Below are positions 47,949 through 57,437 of a DNA stretch of 64,000 nt, piece by piece (positions within the stretch are counted from its first letter, which is position 1; each line of letters opens with the position of its first letter). Under the pieces are notes generated by a model. It was not told the origin of the DNA and did not search any database. It saw nothing but the letters and a program-made list of their open reading frames with translations. The translations under genes were made by a program, and so were the position numbers. Source of the stretch: Sphingomonas mali NBRC 15500 (lineage in GTDB: Bacteria; Pseudomonadota; Alphaproteobacteria; Sphingomonadales; Sphingomonadaceae); NCBI RefSeq assembly GCF_001598415.1, contig NZ_BCYX01000009.1:62001-126000 (forward strand), written 5' to 3'.

Positions 47949-48497
47949 ATGACCAATCGCTGTCCCTGGGCGGGTTCGGACCCGCAGATGCAGACCTATC
48001 ACGATACTGAATGGGGCGTGCCCGAGCGCGATTCCCGTGCATTATGGGAAAAGCTCCAGCTCGACGGCTTCCAGGCCGGGCTGTCCTGGTCGACGATCCT
48101 GAAGAAGCGCGACGCTTTTCGCGAGGTGTTTCGGGGATTCGACCCGGAGACGGTCGCCAGGTTCGATTCATCCGATGTCGAACGGCTGCTCGGCGATGCG
48201 CGGATCATCCGCTCGCGCGCCAAGATCGAGGCGACGATCGGCAATGCGCGCGCCTATCTGACGATGCGCGATGCCGGCGAGGATTTCGCCGAATTCTGCT
48301 GGGCGTTCGTCGATGGCGAGCCGCTCAAGGGCGATGGCGTGCATGTGCCGGCCAAGACGCCGTTGTCCGAAGACGTCTCGAAACAACTCCGCAAGCGCGG
48401 CTTCAAGTTCGTCGGGCCGGTCATCGTCTATGCCTGGATGCAGGCATGCGGGCTGGTCGATGATCACCTGAATGGCTGTTTCCGCCGCAGGACCTGA
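47949..48497 (+). CDS. tag: DNA-3-methyladenine glycosylase I
   Basis: A 182-residue Tag protein. MTNRCPWAGSDPQMQTYHDT and EWGVPERDSRALWEKL are typical, as are LDGFQAGLSWSTILKKRDAF and FKFVGPVIVYAWMQACGLV. The zinc ligands (N-terminal Cys, His and C-terminal His, Cys) are visible in CPW, YHD and VDDHLNGC. It excises 3-methyladenine from alkylated DNA. The start is 13 bases after the likely promoter region shared with the serine hydrolase. Confidence 0.94.
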   Translation: MTNRCPWAGSDPQMQTYHDTEWGVPERDSRALWEKLQLDGFQAGLSWSTILKKRDAFREVFRGFDPETVARFDSSDVERLLGDARIIRSRAKIEATIGNARAYLTMRDAGEDFAEFCWAFVDGEPLKGDGVHVPAKTPLSEDVSKQLRKRGFKFVGPVIVYAWMQACGLVDDHLNGCFRRRT

Positions 48498-48557
48498 CTC
48501 CGTACCGTCCGCCTTGGCGCCGAGCCAGGCCGCCGGGCTTTATCGTGCAGGGAATGC

Positions 48558-48938
48558 TCAGCCGTAACTAACCAGCTCGAACTCGGTACCGTCGAAGTCG
48601 AAGAAGTAGAACCGCCGGCCGGGGTCGTAATCGCCGTGATTGAACGGATCGAGCCCCGCAGCGACGACGCGGCGTTCTGCCTCATCGAGATCGTCGACGA
48701 CGATTCCGACATGGTTGAGCGGATGGCCCTTGCGAAAGGCGTCGTCGGGCGTATCCGCGCCCTGGCTGGTGTAGAGCGCCAGGTAGAATTGGTCGTCGCC
48801 GACATGGATCGTGCGGCCGCCATTGAGTGCCGGGCCTTGCCAGCGGATATGCCAGCCGAACAGATCGTGCATCAGCTTCGCGCTGCGCTCCGGATCCCGA
48901 ACGGTGATGTTGACGTGCTCGATAAAGGCGCCGGGCAT
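48558..48938 (-). CDS. VOC family protein (glyoxalase/dioxygenase fold)
   Basis: A 126-residue single VOC domain pair: PGAFIEHVNITVRDPERSAK, LNHVGIVVDDLDEAER and FYFFDFDGTEFELVSYG. His, His and Glu positions fit metal ligands (EHVN, NHVG, FELV). Substrate unknown. ATG 48938 has AAAGGA eight bases upstream; the frame continues 23 codons further without support. Confidence 0.88.
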   Translation of the reverse strand: MPGAFIEHVNITVRDPERSAKLMHDLFGWHIRWQGPALNGGRTIHVGDDQFYLALYTSQGADTPDDAFRKGHPLNHVGIVVDDLDEAERRVVAAGLDPFNHGDYDPGRRFYFFDFDGTEFELVSYG

Positions 48939-49112
48939 GGATGGATCCTTTCGATTGAATTTGCTCCGTGCCCAGGGAAATAATTCCTCAACTATAGTTG
49001 AGGTCAAGGGGTAATGTCGATCGGCGCGCGGCCCTTTACGGAACGTTCCGCGACCGCGATAAGCTGCGGCAACGCCCGCATTCAGTCGGGTGCGCAGGGA
49101 GTCGCGAAGGAC

Positions 49113-51341
49113 ATGCGGAAATGGTTGACCGGTGGGATGATCGGGCTGGCGGCGGCGCTGGCGATCGGGACGAGTGCCGTGGCTGCTGACGATGCGCAGC
49201 GCACGCTGACGCTCGATCGGGTGTTCGGCAGCCCGGATCTATCGGGATCGCAGCCGCGTGCGATGAAGCTGTCGCCGGATGGCAAGCTGCTGACCTTGCT
49301 CAAGCCGCGCGCCGACGAGAAGAGCCGGTTCGATCTCTGGGCGCGCGACACCGCGACCGGCGAGGAGCGGATGCTGGTCGATTCGAAGAAGGTCGGCACC
49401 GGCGCCGAACTGTCCGAGGCCGAGAAGATGCAGCGCGAGCGCGCGCGCATCGCCGGCGACAAGGGTATCGTCGCCTATGACTGGGCGCCCGACGGCAAGT
49501 CGATCCTGGTTCCGCTCGATGGCGATCTCTATCTCGCGCATCTCGACGGTAAGGTTGACCGCCTGACCAATACGCCGGGCGGCGAGCTCAATCCGGTGAT
49601 CAGTCCGGCGGGCGGCTATGTCAGCTTCGTCCGCGATCAGAATCTGTTCGTCCAGCCGCTCGGCGGTGGTGCCGCCCAGGCGTTGACCACGGACGGCGGC
49701 GGCACCGTCCATTGGGGCGAGGCCGAATTCGTCGCGCAGGAAGAAATGGATCGTCGCACCGGCTATTGGTGGGCGCCGGGCGACCGGCTGGTCGCGGTCG
49801 AGCGGTTCGACGAGGCGCCGGTCGGGATCGTCACCCGCGCCGCGATCGGCGCCGAGGGCACCAAGGTGTTCGACCAGCGCTATCCCTCCGCGGGCACGCC
49901 CAATGTCGCGGTCGAGCTCTACGTCCTCGACCCGGCGACGGGCGGCAAGGTCAAGGTCGATTTGGGCAATGACCCCGACATCTACCTGACCCGCGTCGAC
50001 TGGACACCAGACGGCAAGACGTTGCTCGTGCAGCGAGAGAACCGCGCCCAGACCGAACTCGATATGTTTGCGGTCGATCCGGCGACGGGCAAGGCCAGGA
50101 CCTGGTTCAGCGAAAAGTCCGGACCCGACTCCTGGGTCAATCTCAGCGACAATTACCACGCGATGAAGGACGGCAGCCTGATCTGGTGGTCCGAGCGCGA
50201 CGGCTTTGGCCATCTTTACCGCTTCGCCAAGGGCAAGTGGACGCAGCTGACCAAGGGGCAGTGGCAAGTCACCGATCTGGTCGGCGTCGATGAAACGCGC
50301 GGGCGGCTCTATTTCATGGCGAACAAGGACGACGTGCTGGAGCAGCAGCTCTACACGGTCGACATCGCGCACCCCAACGCGGTGACCCGGCTGACCGAGC
50401 GCGGCTGGACCAACAAGGCGGTGATGGACGATGCCGCGACGCGGCTGATCGTTACGCGCTCTAACCCGAACCAGCCGCCGCAAACCTATCTCGCCGATAC
50501 CAGCGGCAAGAAGCTCGGCTGGATCAACGAGAATGCGGTCAAAGCCGGGCATCCTTATTTCCCCTATCTCGGGGCACATCGGCAGCGGACGTTCGGCACG
50601 ATCAAGGCGGCCGACGGCACCGATCTCTATTACGAGATGATCACGCCGCAGATGGAGCCGGGCAAACGCTATCCGGTGTTCTTCCAGCATTATGGCGGCC
50701 CGCACAGCCAGACCGTGACGCGCGGCTGGGAAAGCCCGCTTGAGCAGCTCATCGTCAGCAAGGGCTATATCTTCTTCCAGCTCGACAATCGCGGCTCGCC
50801 CAATCGCGGCAAGGCGTTCGAGGACAAGATCTATCGCGCAATGGGATCGATCGAGGTGCAGGACCAGTTGGCCGGTGCGCAATGGCTCAAGCAGCAAGCC
50901 TATGTCGATCCCGATCGGATCGGCATCTACGGCTGGTCGTATGGCGGCTACATGACCTTGAAGATGCTCGAGGCCAATCCCGGCGTCTATGCCGGCGGCG
51001 TGGCGGGCGCGCCGGTGACCAAATGGGAACTCTACGACACCCATTATACCGAGCGCTACATGGGTGACCCCAAGGTCGACGCGAAAGCCTATGAGAAATC
51101 GGACGCGATCGCCGATGCGGCGAAGATCGACGATCCGCTCCTGCTCGTCCACGGCATGTCCGACGACAATGTCGTGTTCGAGAATTCGACGGCTTTTGCG
51201 GCTAAGATGCAGGCGGCCAACCGCCCGTTCGAGATGATGTTCTACCCGGGCAAGACGCATGCCGCGGCGCGCGACATCCATGTCTGGACGACGATCTTCA
51301 ATTATTTCGATCGCGTGGTGAAGAACCGCCCGGCCCGCTAG
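49113..51341 (+). CDS. Dipeptidyl peptidase IV-type S9 peptidase, exported
   Basis: A 742-residue protein with signal peptide (RKWLTGGMIGLAAALAIGTS). An eight-bladed propeller carries the DPP-IV glutamate motif AEFVAQEEMDRRTGY, which binds the substrate N-terminus. The hydrolase domain has Ser in GWSYGGYMT, Asp in GMSDDNV and His in GKTHAA. It removes X-Pro or X-Ala dipeptides in the periplasm. ATG 49113 is chosen at the signal peptide; upstream codons look non-coding. Confidence 0.92.
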   Translation: MRKWLTGGMIGLAAALAIGTSAVAADDAQRTLTLDRVFGSPDLSGSQPRAMKLSPDGKLLTLLKPRADEKSRFDLWARDTATGEERMLVDSKKVGTGAELSEAEKMQRERARIAGDKGIVAYDWAPDGKSILVPLDGDLYLAHLDGKVDRLTNTPGGELNPVISPAGGYVSFVRDQNLFVQPLGGGAAQALTTDGGGTVHWGEAEFVAQEEMDRRTGYWWAPGDRLVAVERFDEAPVGIVTRAAIGAEGTKVFDQRYPSAGTPNVAVELYVLDPATGGKVKVDLGNDPDIYLTRVDWTPDGKTLLVQRENRAQTELDMFAVDPATGKARTWFSEKSGPDSWVNLSDNYHAMKDGSLIWWSERDGFGHLYRFAKGKWTQLTKGQWQVTDLVGVDETRGRLYFMANKDDVLEQQLYTVDIAHPNAVTRLTERGWTNKAVMDDAATRLIVTRSNPNQPPQTYLADTSGKKLGWINENAVKAGHPYFPYLGAHRQRTFGTIKAADGTDLYYEMITPQMEPGKRYPVFFQHYGGPHSQTVTRGWESPLEQLIVSKGYIFFQLDNRGSPNRGKAFEDKIYRAMGSIEVQDQLAGAQWLKQQAYVDPDRIGIYGWSYGGYMTLKMLEANPGVYAGGVAGAPVTKWELYDTHYTERYMGDPKVDAKAYEKSDAIADAAKIDDPLLLVHGMSDDNVVFENSTAFAAKMQAANRPFEMMFYPGKTHAAARDIHVWTTIFNYFDRVVKNRPAR

Positions 51342-51359
51342 CCGATCACAAACAATTTA

Positions 51360-51397
51360 GAGTGGCGTGTCCGATTGGGAAATCGGGCACGCCACTC
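51360..51397. terminator. Bidirectional hairpin between DPP and astB
   Basis: Seventeen-base arms (51360-51376 and 51381-51397, one G-T pair) with a GGGA loop; the outer arm reads GAGTGGCGTGTCC. It lies between convergent stops, five bases from the astB stop codon. No long T-run, but the stem is very stable. Confidence 0.7.
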
Positions 51398-51402
51398 CAG
51401 TC

Positions 51403-52659
51403 TTACCGGTCGATCAGCTCGATCAGGCCGAGAGCGTCGAGCAAAGCGCGGCGCGCGGTACGGATATGATCGAGCAAGGCCGGCTCGCCGATCTCGGCGA
51501 TCGCGATCTCCTCGGGCCAATGTGCCGCGATCACCGCGGCGACCCGATCGAGCTTTGCCTCGTCGACCAGGAAGCGGGGATCGACGGTGGCGGGGTCGCA
51601 CACCACGCGCAACCTCAGGCAGGCCGGACCACCGCCGTTGCGCATCGACTGGCGGACGTCGACCACTTCGAGCCGCCGGATCGGCCCGTTGCCCGCGATC
51701 ATCTCGCCGAGCCAGGACCAGACCGCGGCATTGCCGCGCGCTTCGCCGGGCAGGATCAACGCCATCGTAGTATGGGGCAGCGTCACCAGCTGCGCGTTGA
51801 ACAGATAGGATTGGATGGCGTCGGAAAGGCTTACCCGATGTGCCGGCACCTCGACGATCTCGGCCCAGGGCGCCTTTGCGGCGATCTCCGCGTACAGGCC
51901 GGCTTTGTCTTCGAAGGCGAGTTCGTGCGCGAACAGCACGCGTTCGTTGGCGACCGCGACGACGTCGTTGTGGAAGGCGCCGGCGGCGATCGCCTCGACC
52001 GACTGCTGGGCGAAGATCGTCCGCGCCGGATCGAGGCGATGCGCGCGCGCAACCGCCTCCGACGCTTCGCGACGCTGACGAGCGGGAAAGGGGCCGCCGC
52101 TTTCGCCATAGACGAAGATCTCGATGCCCGGCGCGCCATGATGCTCGCACAGCCGCATATGGTTGGCCGCACCCTCGTCACCGAACGGGGCGGGGACGGG
52201 CGGGTGCACAAGGAACGCCGGATCGGCGAAAGCGAGGCGGAGTTGCGCCAGCGTCTCGGGCCATTCGTGGCTGCGATGCGCCATCGTCACCAGATTGGCG
52301 ACGGTCAGATGGCATGCACCGTCCGCGGCGTCGGGGGCAGGGGATACCGTTGCCGCATTCGCCGCCCACATCGGTGAGGCGGACAAGGCCTGCGCCTTCA
52401 GATGCGGCGGCGCCGCCGCATAATCTGTCGCCAGCGCCGCGAGCCAGCGATCGTCCGGACGGTCGTGCGGCGGCAAAAGGCCCTGGGTCAATCCGAGCCG
52501 GAGATTGGCGCGCATCTTCTCCACGCCTTCGAGCGCCGCCTCGCGAGGGCGCGAGGTCTGGCCGGCATTGCCGGTCGCGGCCAGGTTGCCCAGGCTCAAG
52601 CCGGCATAATTGTGGCTCGGGCCGACCACGCCATCGAAATTGATCTCGACCAGCGGCAT
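51403..52659 (-). CDS. astB: N-succinylarginine dihydrolase AstB
   Basis: A 418-residue pentein-fold enzyme. Landmarks are EINFDGVVGPSHNYAGLS, GAFHNDVVAVANERVLF and the C-terminal Cys nucleophile region MRNGGGPACLRLRV. It converts N2-succinylarginine to N2-succinylornithine, CO2 and ammonia, the second step of the arginine succinyltransferase pathway. Length is close to that of E. coli AstB (447). Its ATG overlaps the astA stop by one base (TGATG). Confidence 0.95.
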   Translation of the reverse strand: MPLVEINFDGVVGPSHNYAGLSLGNLAATGNAGQTSRPREAALEGVEKMRANLRLGLTQGLLPPHDRPDDRWLAALATDYAAAPPHLKAQALSASPMWAANAATVSPAPDAADGACHLTVANLVTMAHRSHEWPETLAQLRLAFADPAFLVHPPVPAPFGDEGAANHMRLCEHHGAPGIEIFVYGESGGPFPARQRREASEAVARAHRLDPARTIFAQQSVEAIAAGAFHNDVVAVANERVLFAHELAFEDKAGLYAEIAAKAPWAEIVEVPAHRVSLSDAIQSYLFNAQLVTLPHTTMALILPGEARGNAAVWSWLGEMIAGNGPIRRLEVVDVRQSMRNGGGPACLRLRVVCDPATVDPRFLVDEAKLDRVAAVIAAHWPEEIAIAEIGEPALLDHIRTARRALLDALGLIELIDR

Positions 52660-53675
52660 CAGAAGCGGCCGATATGCGTGATGTCGTCGCCCTCGCCGAC
52701 ACCAAGCGCGGCGGCGCCGGCGCGGTCGATCACGACGCCCCCGCCGGCGGTGCGTAGCTGAGCGAAGGCGCAGCGGAAGTTCGACAAATGTCCGGCGGCC
52801 GCAAGCGCACGTTCTCCCCCGTCATCGTCGACCGCCACCACCCTGCTGGTCACCGCTTCTGCGATGCTTCGCACCTTGTCGGTACGCGCCGTCATGGTCG
52901 GGCCGCCATCGAAGATGTCGATATAATTCTCGAATGCAAAGCCTTCATTTTCCAGCATTCTCATCGCGGCGCGTCCGGACGGATGGGGCAGGCCGATGAC
53001 GCTTCGCGCGCTCTCGGTCAGCATCGCGACATAGATGGGATGCTTGGGGAAAAGGTCGGCGATGAACTGGTGGCCATGGGTCGCGTTGAAGCGATCGGCG
53101 TCCTGGAAATTCATCCCGAAGAAGCGGCCCGCGAGTCCGTCCCAGAATGGCGATCCGCCCGCTTCGTCGATAATCCCGCGCAATTCGGCCAGGATGCGGT
53201 CGGCGAAGCGCGGGCGGTGCATTGCGATGAACAGATAGCGGCTGCGCGCGAGCAGCATACCCAGACCGCCAGCGCGCTCGCCGGGATGGAGGAACAGCCC
53301 ACCGACTTCGCTGGCGCCCTCAAGGTCGGTCGACAGAGTCAGCATTTCGGCGCGGAACGTGCGGTCGAGCTCCTCGCTCTTCTGCGACAGCGTGCCGATA
53401 CGATAGCTGTAAAAGGGGTGCTTCTGCCCGACCTGGCTGAATATCTGGCACGTGCCCCGGACCTCGGCGGTCTCGACATTTTCGAGCATCAACACGAAGA
53501 CGTCGTCGCCCAGCGTCTCCTCGGCGCGGCCAAAGGCGGCGCCGCTCTGCACCAGGCGGCGGCGGAGCGCGCGGCGGTCGGCGGGCAGGTTGGTGAAACC
53601 ACCGCCGGTCAGTTTCGCCATCTCGTAGAGATGGTCGAGATCCTCGTCGTTCGCGGCACGGATACGGAAATTCAC
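52659..53675 (-). CDS. astA: Arginine N-succinyltransferase AstA
   Basis: A 338-residue AstA: FRIRAANDEDLDHLYEMAKL, TGGGFTNLPADR, GTCQIFSQVGQKHPFYSYRI and EVGGLFLHPGERAGGLGMLL (acyl-CoA binding, GNAT-like). It transfers succinyl from succinyl-CoA to arginine. The start is GTG 53675, which overlaps the stop of the M20 gene (GTGA). It is co-translated with astB and the hydrolase. Confidence 0.94.
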   Translation of the reverse strand: MNFRIRAANDEDLDHLYEMAKLTGGGFTNLPADRRALRRRLVQSGAAFGRAEETLGDDVFVLMLENVETAEVRGTCQIFSQVGQKHPFYSYRIGTLSQKSEELDRTFRAEMLTLSTDLEGASEVGGLFLHPGERAGGLGMLLARSRYLFIAMHRPRFADRILAELRGIIDEAGGSPFWDGLAGRFFGMNFQDADRFNATHGHQFIADLFPKHPIYVAMLTESARSVIGLPHPSGRAAMRMLENEGFAFENYIDIFDGGPTMTARTDKVRSIAEAVTSRVVAVDDDGGERALAAAGHLSNFRCAFAQLRTAGGGVVIDRAGAAALGVGEGDDITHIGRF

Positions 53676-54874
53676 AATTCCCCCTTTTCGGCGATGCGCA
53701 TGATGGTGAGCGCGGACAGGGCCGCGCGTTCGGCCAAGCTGTCGACCAGCAGGAACTCGTCCGCCGAATGGATCGCGCCGCCACGTGCGCCCATCGTGTC
53801 GACCACCGGGACCCCGGCGGCGGCGATATTGTTGCCGTCGCACACACCGCCGGTCGCTTTCCAGCCGATCGCCAGCCCCAGTCCGGCACCGACCTGCTTG
53901 ACCAGGTCGAACAATTTGGCGGCGCCGTCGTCGATCGCTTTGGGCGGGCGGTTGAAGCTGCCATGCGCCTCGATCCGCACGTCGCGCGCAGCGGCGATGT
54001 CGGCGACCGCGTCATCGATCGCGGCTTGCGCGCGGGCGATCGCCTCGGGTGAGGACGGCCGGAAATTGATCCGCAGAATGGCGAGGTCGGGAACGACATT
54101 GTTCGGTCCGCCGCCCTCGATCCGCGCGGGATTAACCGCGAGTCCGTCCTCCTTCGCCGCGAACAAGCGCACCGCGAGATCGCTCGCGGCGACGATCGCA
54201 TTGCGGCCGTCGTCGGGATTGCGCCCGGCATGCGCGCTCTTGCCGTGGACGACGAGCGAGAAGTTGCCGGTGCCGCCGCGCGCGCCGGCCAGCGTGCCGT
54301 CGGCGAGCGCCGGTTCGTAGGTCAAGGCGGCGACCTTGCCGCGCGCCAGATCGGCGATCAGCGCCGAGGACGAGAACGACCCGGTCTCCTCGTCCGAATT
54401 GATCATCACGTCATAGCCGATGCGGCTCGCCAGCGGGGACGCCTCGACGGCTTTCAACGCCGCCAGGAGCAGTGCCAACCCGCCCTTCATGTCGGCGACG
54501 CCGGGGCCGTTGAGGGTATTGGGATCGAGGAACCTCAGCTCCTGGAACGGGTGATCGACTGGATAGACCGTATCCATATGGCCGGTGAACAGCATCCTGA
54601 CCGGCGCGTTGGGCCGCACCCGGACGACGAGATGCCGACCATGGTCGAGCGCGCTGACAGTGCCGTCCGAAGCGACGCTCGTGGCGGGAGCGGGCTCGAT
54701 CAGCGCCACCTCGCCAGGCAGCGCCGAGAATGCGTCCGCCAGCGTTGCCGCCATCGTCTTCAGGCCTGCGAGATTGCGCGTCCCGCTATTGATCGCGGCC
54801 CAGGCGCGCGTGTGATCGAGCATCGGCTCGTCACGCACGCGCTCGAGGATCGCGGCCTCTATCATCTCCGTCAT
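53672..54874 (-). CDS. M20 family hydrolase (glutamate carboxypeptidase/deacylase type)
   Basis: A 400-residue zinc hydrolase: metal ligands in FTGHMDTVYP and GPGVADMKGG, the catalytic pair in NSDEETGS, and the dimerisation domain with VVHGKSAHAGRNPDDGRNAI. Members cleave terminal glutamate, N-acyl groups or succinyl groups. It is the first gene of the ast unit and is coupled to astA, so it may desuccinylate a pathway intermediate in place of AstE (inference). The classical AstE belongs to a different fold. Confidence 0.88.
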   Translation of the reverse strand: MTEMIEAAILERVRDEPMLDHTRAWAAINSGTRNLAGLKTMAATLADAFSALPGEVALIEPAPATSVASDGTVSALDHGRHLVVRVRPNAPVRMLFTGHMDTVYPVDHPFQELRFLDPNTLNGPGVADMKGGLALLLAALKAVEASPLASRIGYDVMINSDEETGSFSSSALIADLARGKVAALTYEPALADGTLAGARGGTGNFSLVVHGKSAHAGRNPDDGRNAIVAASDLAVRLFAAKEDGLAVNPARIEGGGPNNVVPDLAILRINFRPSSPEAIARAQAAIDDAVADIAAARDVRIEAHGSFNRPPKAIDDGAAKLFDLVKQVGAGLGLAIGWKATGGVCDGNNIAAAGVPVVDTMGARGGAIHSADEFLLVDSLAERAALSALTIMRIAEKGEL

Positions 54875-54936
54875 GCCACTGCTCTAGGCGGTCGCGATCG
54901 ATTGGTGAAGCCGCGAACCCGGTGGCTTGGAATGGA

Positions 54937-55845
54937 TCAGAAAGCGTAGACCAATCCGGCCCGGCTGATCTGGTCGGTCGTCACGCGGCCTTCCGGCGGC
55001 ATGCTTTCATATTGGACATTGTAGGACAGCTGGGCGGATAGCGGACCCAGCACCTTGGCGTTGAGCGCGGTCGTGCCGGTGACGGTCGAATTATAGCGCT
55101 CGACATAGGCCGACGCGTTTTGCGTCAACTGGATGCCCTTGGAGAGCTTCCAGGCGAAATCCACGCTGCCGCGAGCGGCGATGCTGCGCTCGGTGTCACC
55201 GTCGGTAAAGCTGGTCGAGCGATAGGCCGGCCCGAGTTCGAGATCGAGCTTGAGCCTGTCTCCCTTGAGCGCGCTGTAACCCGCGCCGCTCGAAACCGAA
55301 TAGCGGGTGGTATAGCCTAGGAAGCGATCGCTTTCGAACTGCGCCGATCCGTAGATGTACGATCGGTCGTCGACTTTCCAATTGGGCTCCCACGCCGCCA
55401 GATAATGTTCGCGCGAGGTGACGCCCAAGCTGCGTTGGTAATCGAGCTGGGCCTTGAACTTCTGACGCCAATCGAGACCATCGCGAGTCAGCGCAAGCGA
55501 GGCCGAGACGCCCTCGCTATTGCTGTTGCCGGTGGAGATGTACCCACCAAGCTCGGCGCGCCCAGACCACAGGTCGAAGAAGCTGGCATCCAGCAGCTTG
55601 GCGGTCTTTTCGTCGTTGCGCTTCCGTTTCCAGTCATTGACGAGCTTGGCGATCGATTCCTTGCTGTCGGGCGCCGCGTTGCCGGCATATTTGACGATCG
55701 TCGCTACCTCGCCTTCGTTGCCGGAGGCGATCGCCGCGTCGATCATCGTCTTGATCTGCGGCGGAATCGATCCCGGATCGGTATTGGCGAGCAGCATCGG
55801 CGCTGCTGCGACGAGAAGCAGGGGGAGGCGCATGGCGCGGCACAT
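54937..55845 (-). CDS. DUF481 family outer-membrane protein (YdiY-like)
   Basis: A 302-residue protein. Signal peptide RLPLLLVAAAPMLLA, then a short helical region (LVNDWKRKRNDEKTAKLLDA) and a DUF481 beta-barrel: LGGYISTGNSNSEGVSASLA, YLAAWEPNWKVDDRSYIYGS, and an aromatic C-terminus GLVYAF. It is probably a small outer-membrane barrel of unknown role. The first ATG is used; an internal ATG four codons later starts the signal peptide equally well. Confidence 0.85.
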   Translation of the reverse strand: MCRAMRLPLLLVAAAPMLLANTDPGSIPPQIKTMIDAAIASGNEGEVATIVKYAGNAAPDSKESIAKLVNDWKRKRNDEKTAKLLDASFFDLWSGRAELGGYISTGNSNSEGVSASLALTRDGLDWRQKFKAQLDYQRSLGVTSREHYLAAWEPNWKVDDRSYIYGSAQFESDRFLGYTTRYSVSSGAGYSALKGDRLKLDLELGPAYRSTSFTDGDTERSIAARGSVDFAWKLSKGIQLTQNASAYVERYNSTVTGTTALNAKVLGPLSAQLSYNVQYESMPPEGRVTTDQISRAGLVYAF

Positions 55846-55913
55846 AATACAGCAATCCTGCCATTGAAACCGGTGACGCGACGATCCGTTGACGGATTGT
55901 TGCGAGACGGTCT

Positions 55914-56414
55914 CTAGCCCTTCAGATAGGGCGAGAATGCGGCGATTACGTCTTCATACAGCTGGCGCTTGAACGGCACGATCAGCGCGGGAAGCTCGTG
56001 CGGATCGACCCAGCGCCAGGTGCTGAACTCCGGATGGTCGGTGGCGAGGTTGATATCGAGATCTTCGCCCAGGAAGCGATAGAGGAACCAGGTCTGGCGT
56101 TGGCCGCGCCATTTGCCCTTCCACACCTTGCCGACCAGCTCGTCGGGCAGATCGTAATGGAATTCGCCCGGCGCCTGCGCGATCAGCTCGACCTTGTCGT
56201 GTCGGACGCCGATTTCCTCGCCGAGTTCGCGAATCGCTGCCTGGCCGGCGGTCTCGCCAGGATCGATCCCGCCCTGCGGCATTTGCCAGGCTTCCATCGT
56301 CGTATCGATGCGCTGCCCCGCGAACGCCAGGCCGTCGCGGTTGAGCAGCATGACGCCCGCGCAGGGACGGTAAGGGAGGTCGGTCTTGCTCATCGCACGG
56401 CTTTGGCCATTCAT
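55914..56414 (-). CDS. rppH: RNA pyrophosphohydrolase RppH
   Basis: A 166-residue Nudix enzyme: PYRPCAGVMLLNRDGLAFAG, MEAWQMPQGGIDPGE, then the Nudix box ETAGQAAIRELGEEIGV, and YRFLGEDLDINL. It trims 5'-triphosphate RNA to monophosphate for RNase E decay. ATG 56414 overlaps the esterase stop (ATGA), so it is coupled to that gene; ATG at codon 8 is the alternative. Confidence 0.93.
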   Translation of the reverse strand: MNGQSRAMSKTDLPYRPCAGVMLLNRDGLAFAGQRIDTTMEAWQMPQGGIDPGETAGQAAIRELGEEIGVRHDKVELIAQAPGEFHYDLPDELVGKVWKGKWRGQRQTWFLYRFLGEDLDINLATDHPEFSTWRWVDPHELPALIVPFKRQLYEDVIAAFSPYLKG

Positions 56415-57385
56415 TCCGCCGCCTGCGCCATGACGCGATCGCCTTCGGCTTCCGTGATGATGTCCTTCAGCGCCGCGAACGCGCCCATCACGTCGCCGAC
56501 GCTGGAGGGGATCGCTTTTCTGATCGTGATGAAACCGTGGATATTGCCCTTCGCTTCGCGGAACACGACCGGCACGCCTGCCAGCGCCAACGCCGCGGCA
56601 TAGGCGCGGCCTTGATCGCGGATCGGGTCGAGACTGGCGGTGACGACCACGGCCGGCGGCATGCCGGCGAGGTCGCCTAACAGCGGCGAGCTGCGGACAT
56701 GATCTGCTTCGCTCTTATAAGCGGCCATGAACCATTCCATGCTGTCCTTGGTCAGCAGATAGCCGTCGGCGAATTGGGTGTAGGACGGATATTCCTTGCT
56801 GGCGTCGGTCGCCGGATAAAATGGCAATTGCGCGATCACCGGCACCCGGGCGGCCTTGTCGCGGAGCGCCGCGGCGGTGACGATCGCCAAATTGCCGCCC
56901 GCGCTGTCGCCGCACAACACCAGCGACGTGACCGAGCGGCCCAGTTCGGCGGGGCTGTCCGCGACCCAACGCGCCGCCGCCTCGCAATCGTCGGGCGCCG
57001 CGGGCCAAGGCGCTTCGGGGGCGAGGCGATAGTCGACCGCGATGACCGGCAAGTCGAGCACGCGCGCCATTTCGGCGGTGAAGCTGCCATGGCTCTCGAG
57101 ATCGCCGATCACGAACCCGCCGCCATGGAAGAACACCACTGCCGGGCCCGGCTCGCGGCTGGTGCGCGGATCGTAGAGACGCGCAGGGACGTCGCCGGCC
57201 GGACCAGGGATCGACAGATCGAGCAGGGTGCCGAGTTCGCCCACCGGCGGATCGGCGACATCCTTCATCGCGACATAGACCTGACGCGCGGCCGGCGCGT
57301 CGAGCTCGTGCATCTTGGGGCCGGGCAAGTTATTGAGGAAATCGAGGAATCCGCGCACATCGGGGCGGACGAAGGGCTCGGTCAT
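56411..57385 (-). CDS. Alpha/beta hydrolase, hormone-sensitive-lipase family
   Basis: A 324-residue esterase. The HSL oxyanion motif is VFFHGGGFVIG, the nucleophile GDSAGGN, the Asp in TASLDPIRDQG and the His in GNIHGFI. Such enzymes hydrolyse short-chain esters. It diverges from the deacetylase gene with 52 bases between start codons and is coupled to rppH. Confidence 0.93.
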   Translation of the reverse strand: MTEPFVRPDVRGFLDFLNNLPGPKMHELDAPAARQVYVAMKDVADPPVGELGTLLDLSIPGPAGDVPARLYDPRTSREPGPAVVFFHGGGFVIGDLESHGSFTAEMARVLDLPVIAVDYRLAPEAPWPAAPDDCEAAARWVADSPAELGRSVTSLVLCGDSAGGNLAIVTAAALRDKAARVPVIAQLPFYPATDASKEYPSYTQFADGYLLTKDSMEWFMAAYKSEADHVRSSPLLGDLAGMPPAVVVTASLDPIRDQGRAYAAALALAGVPVVFREAKGNIHGFITIRKAIPSSVGDVMGAFAALKDIITEAEGDRVMAQAAE

Positions 57386-57437
57386 TCGGATGTTCCTCTC
57401 ACTGGTGTCTGATGATTTAGGTCCTAAGTTAAAACCT

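Noticed and set aside
49239..51281. A 680-residue open frame opposite the DPP-type peptidase
   Set aside because: Same reason: antisense shadow of a protein with intact catalytic motifs, and no start or ribosome site of its own.
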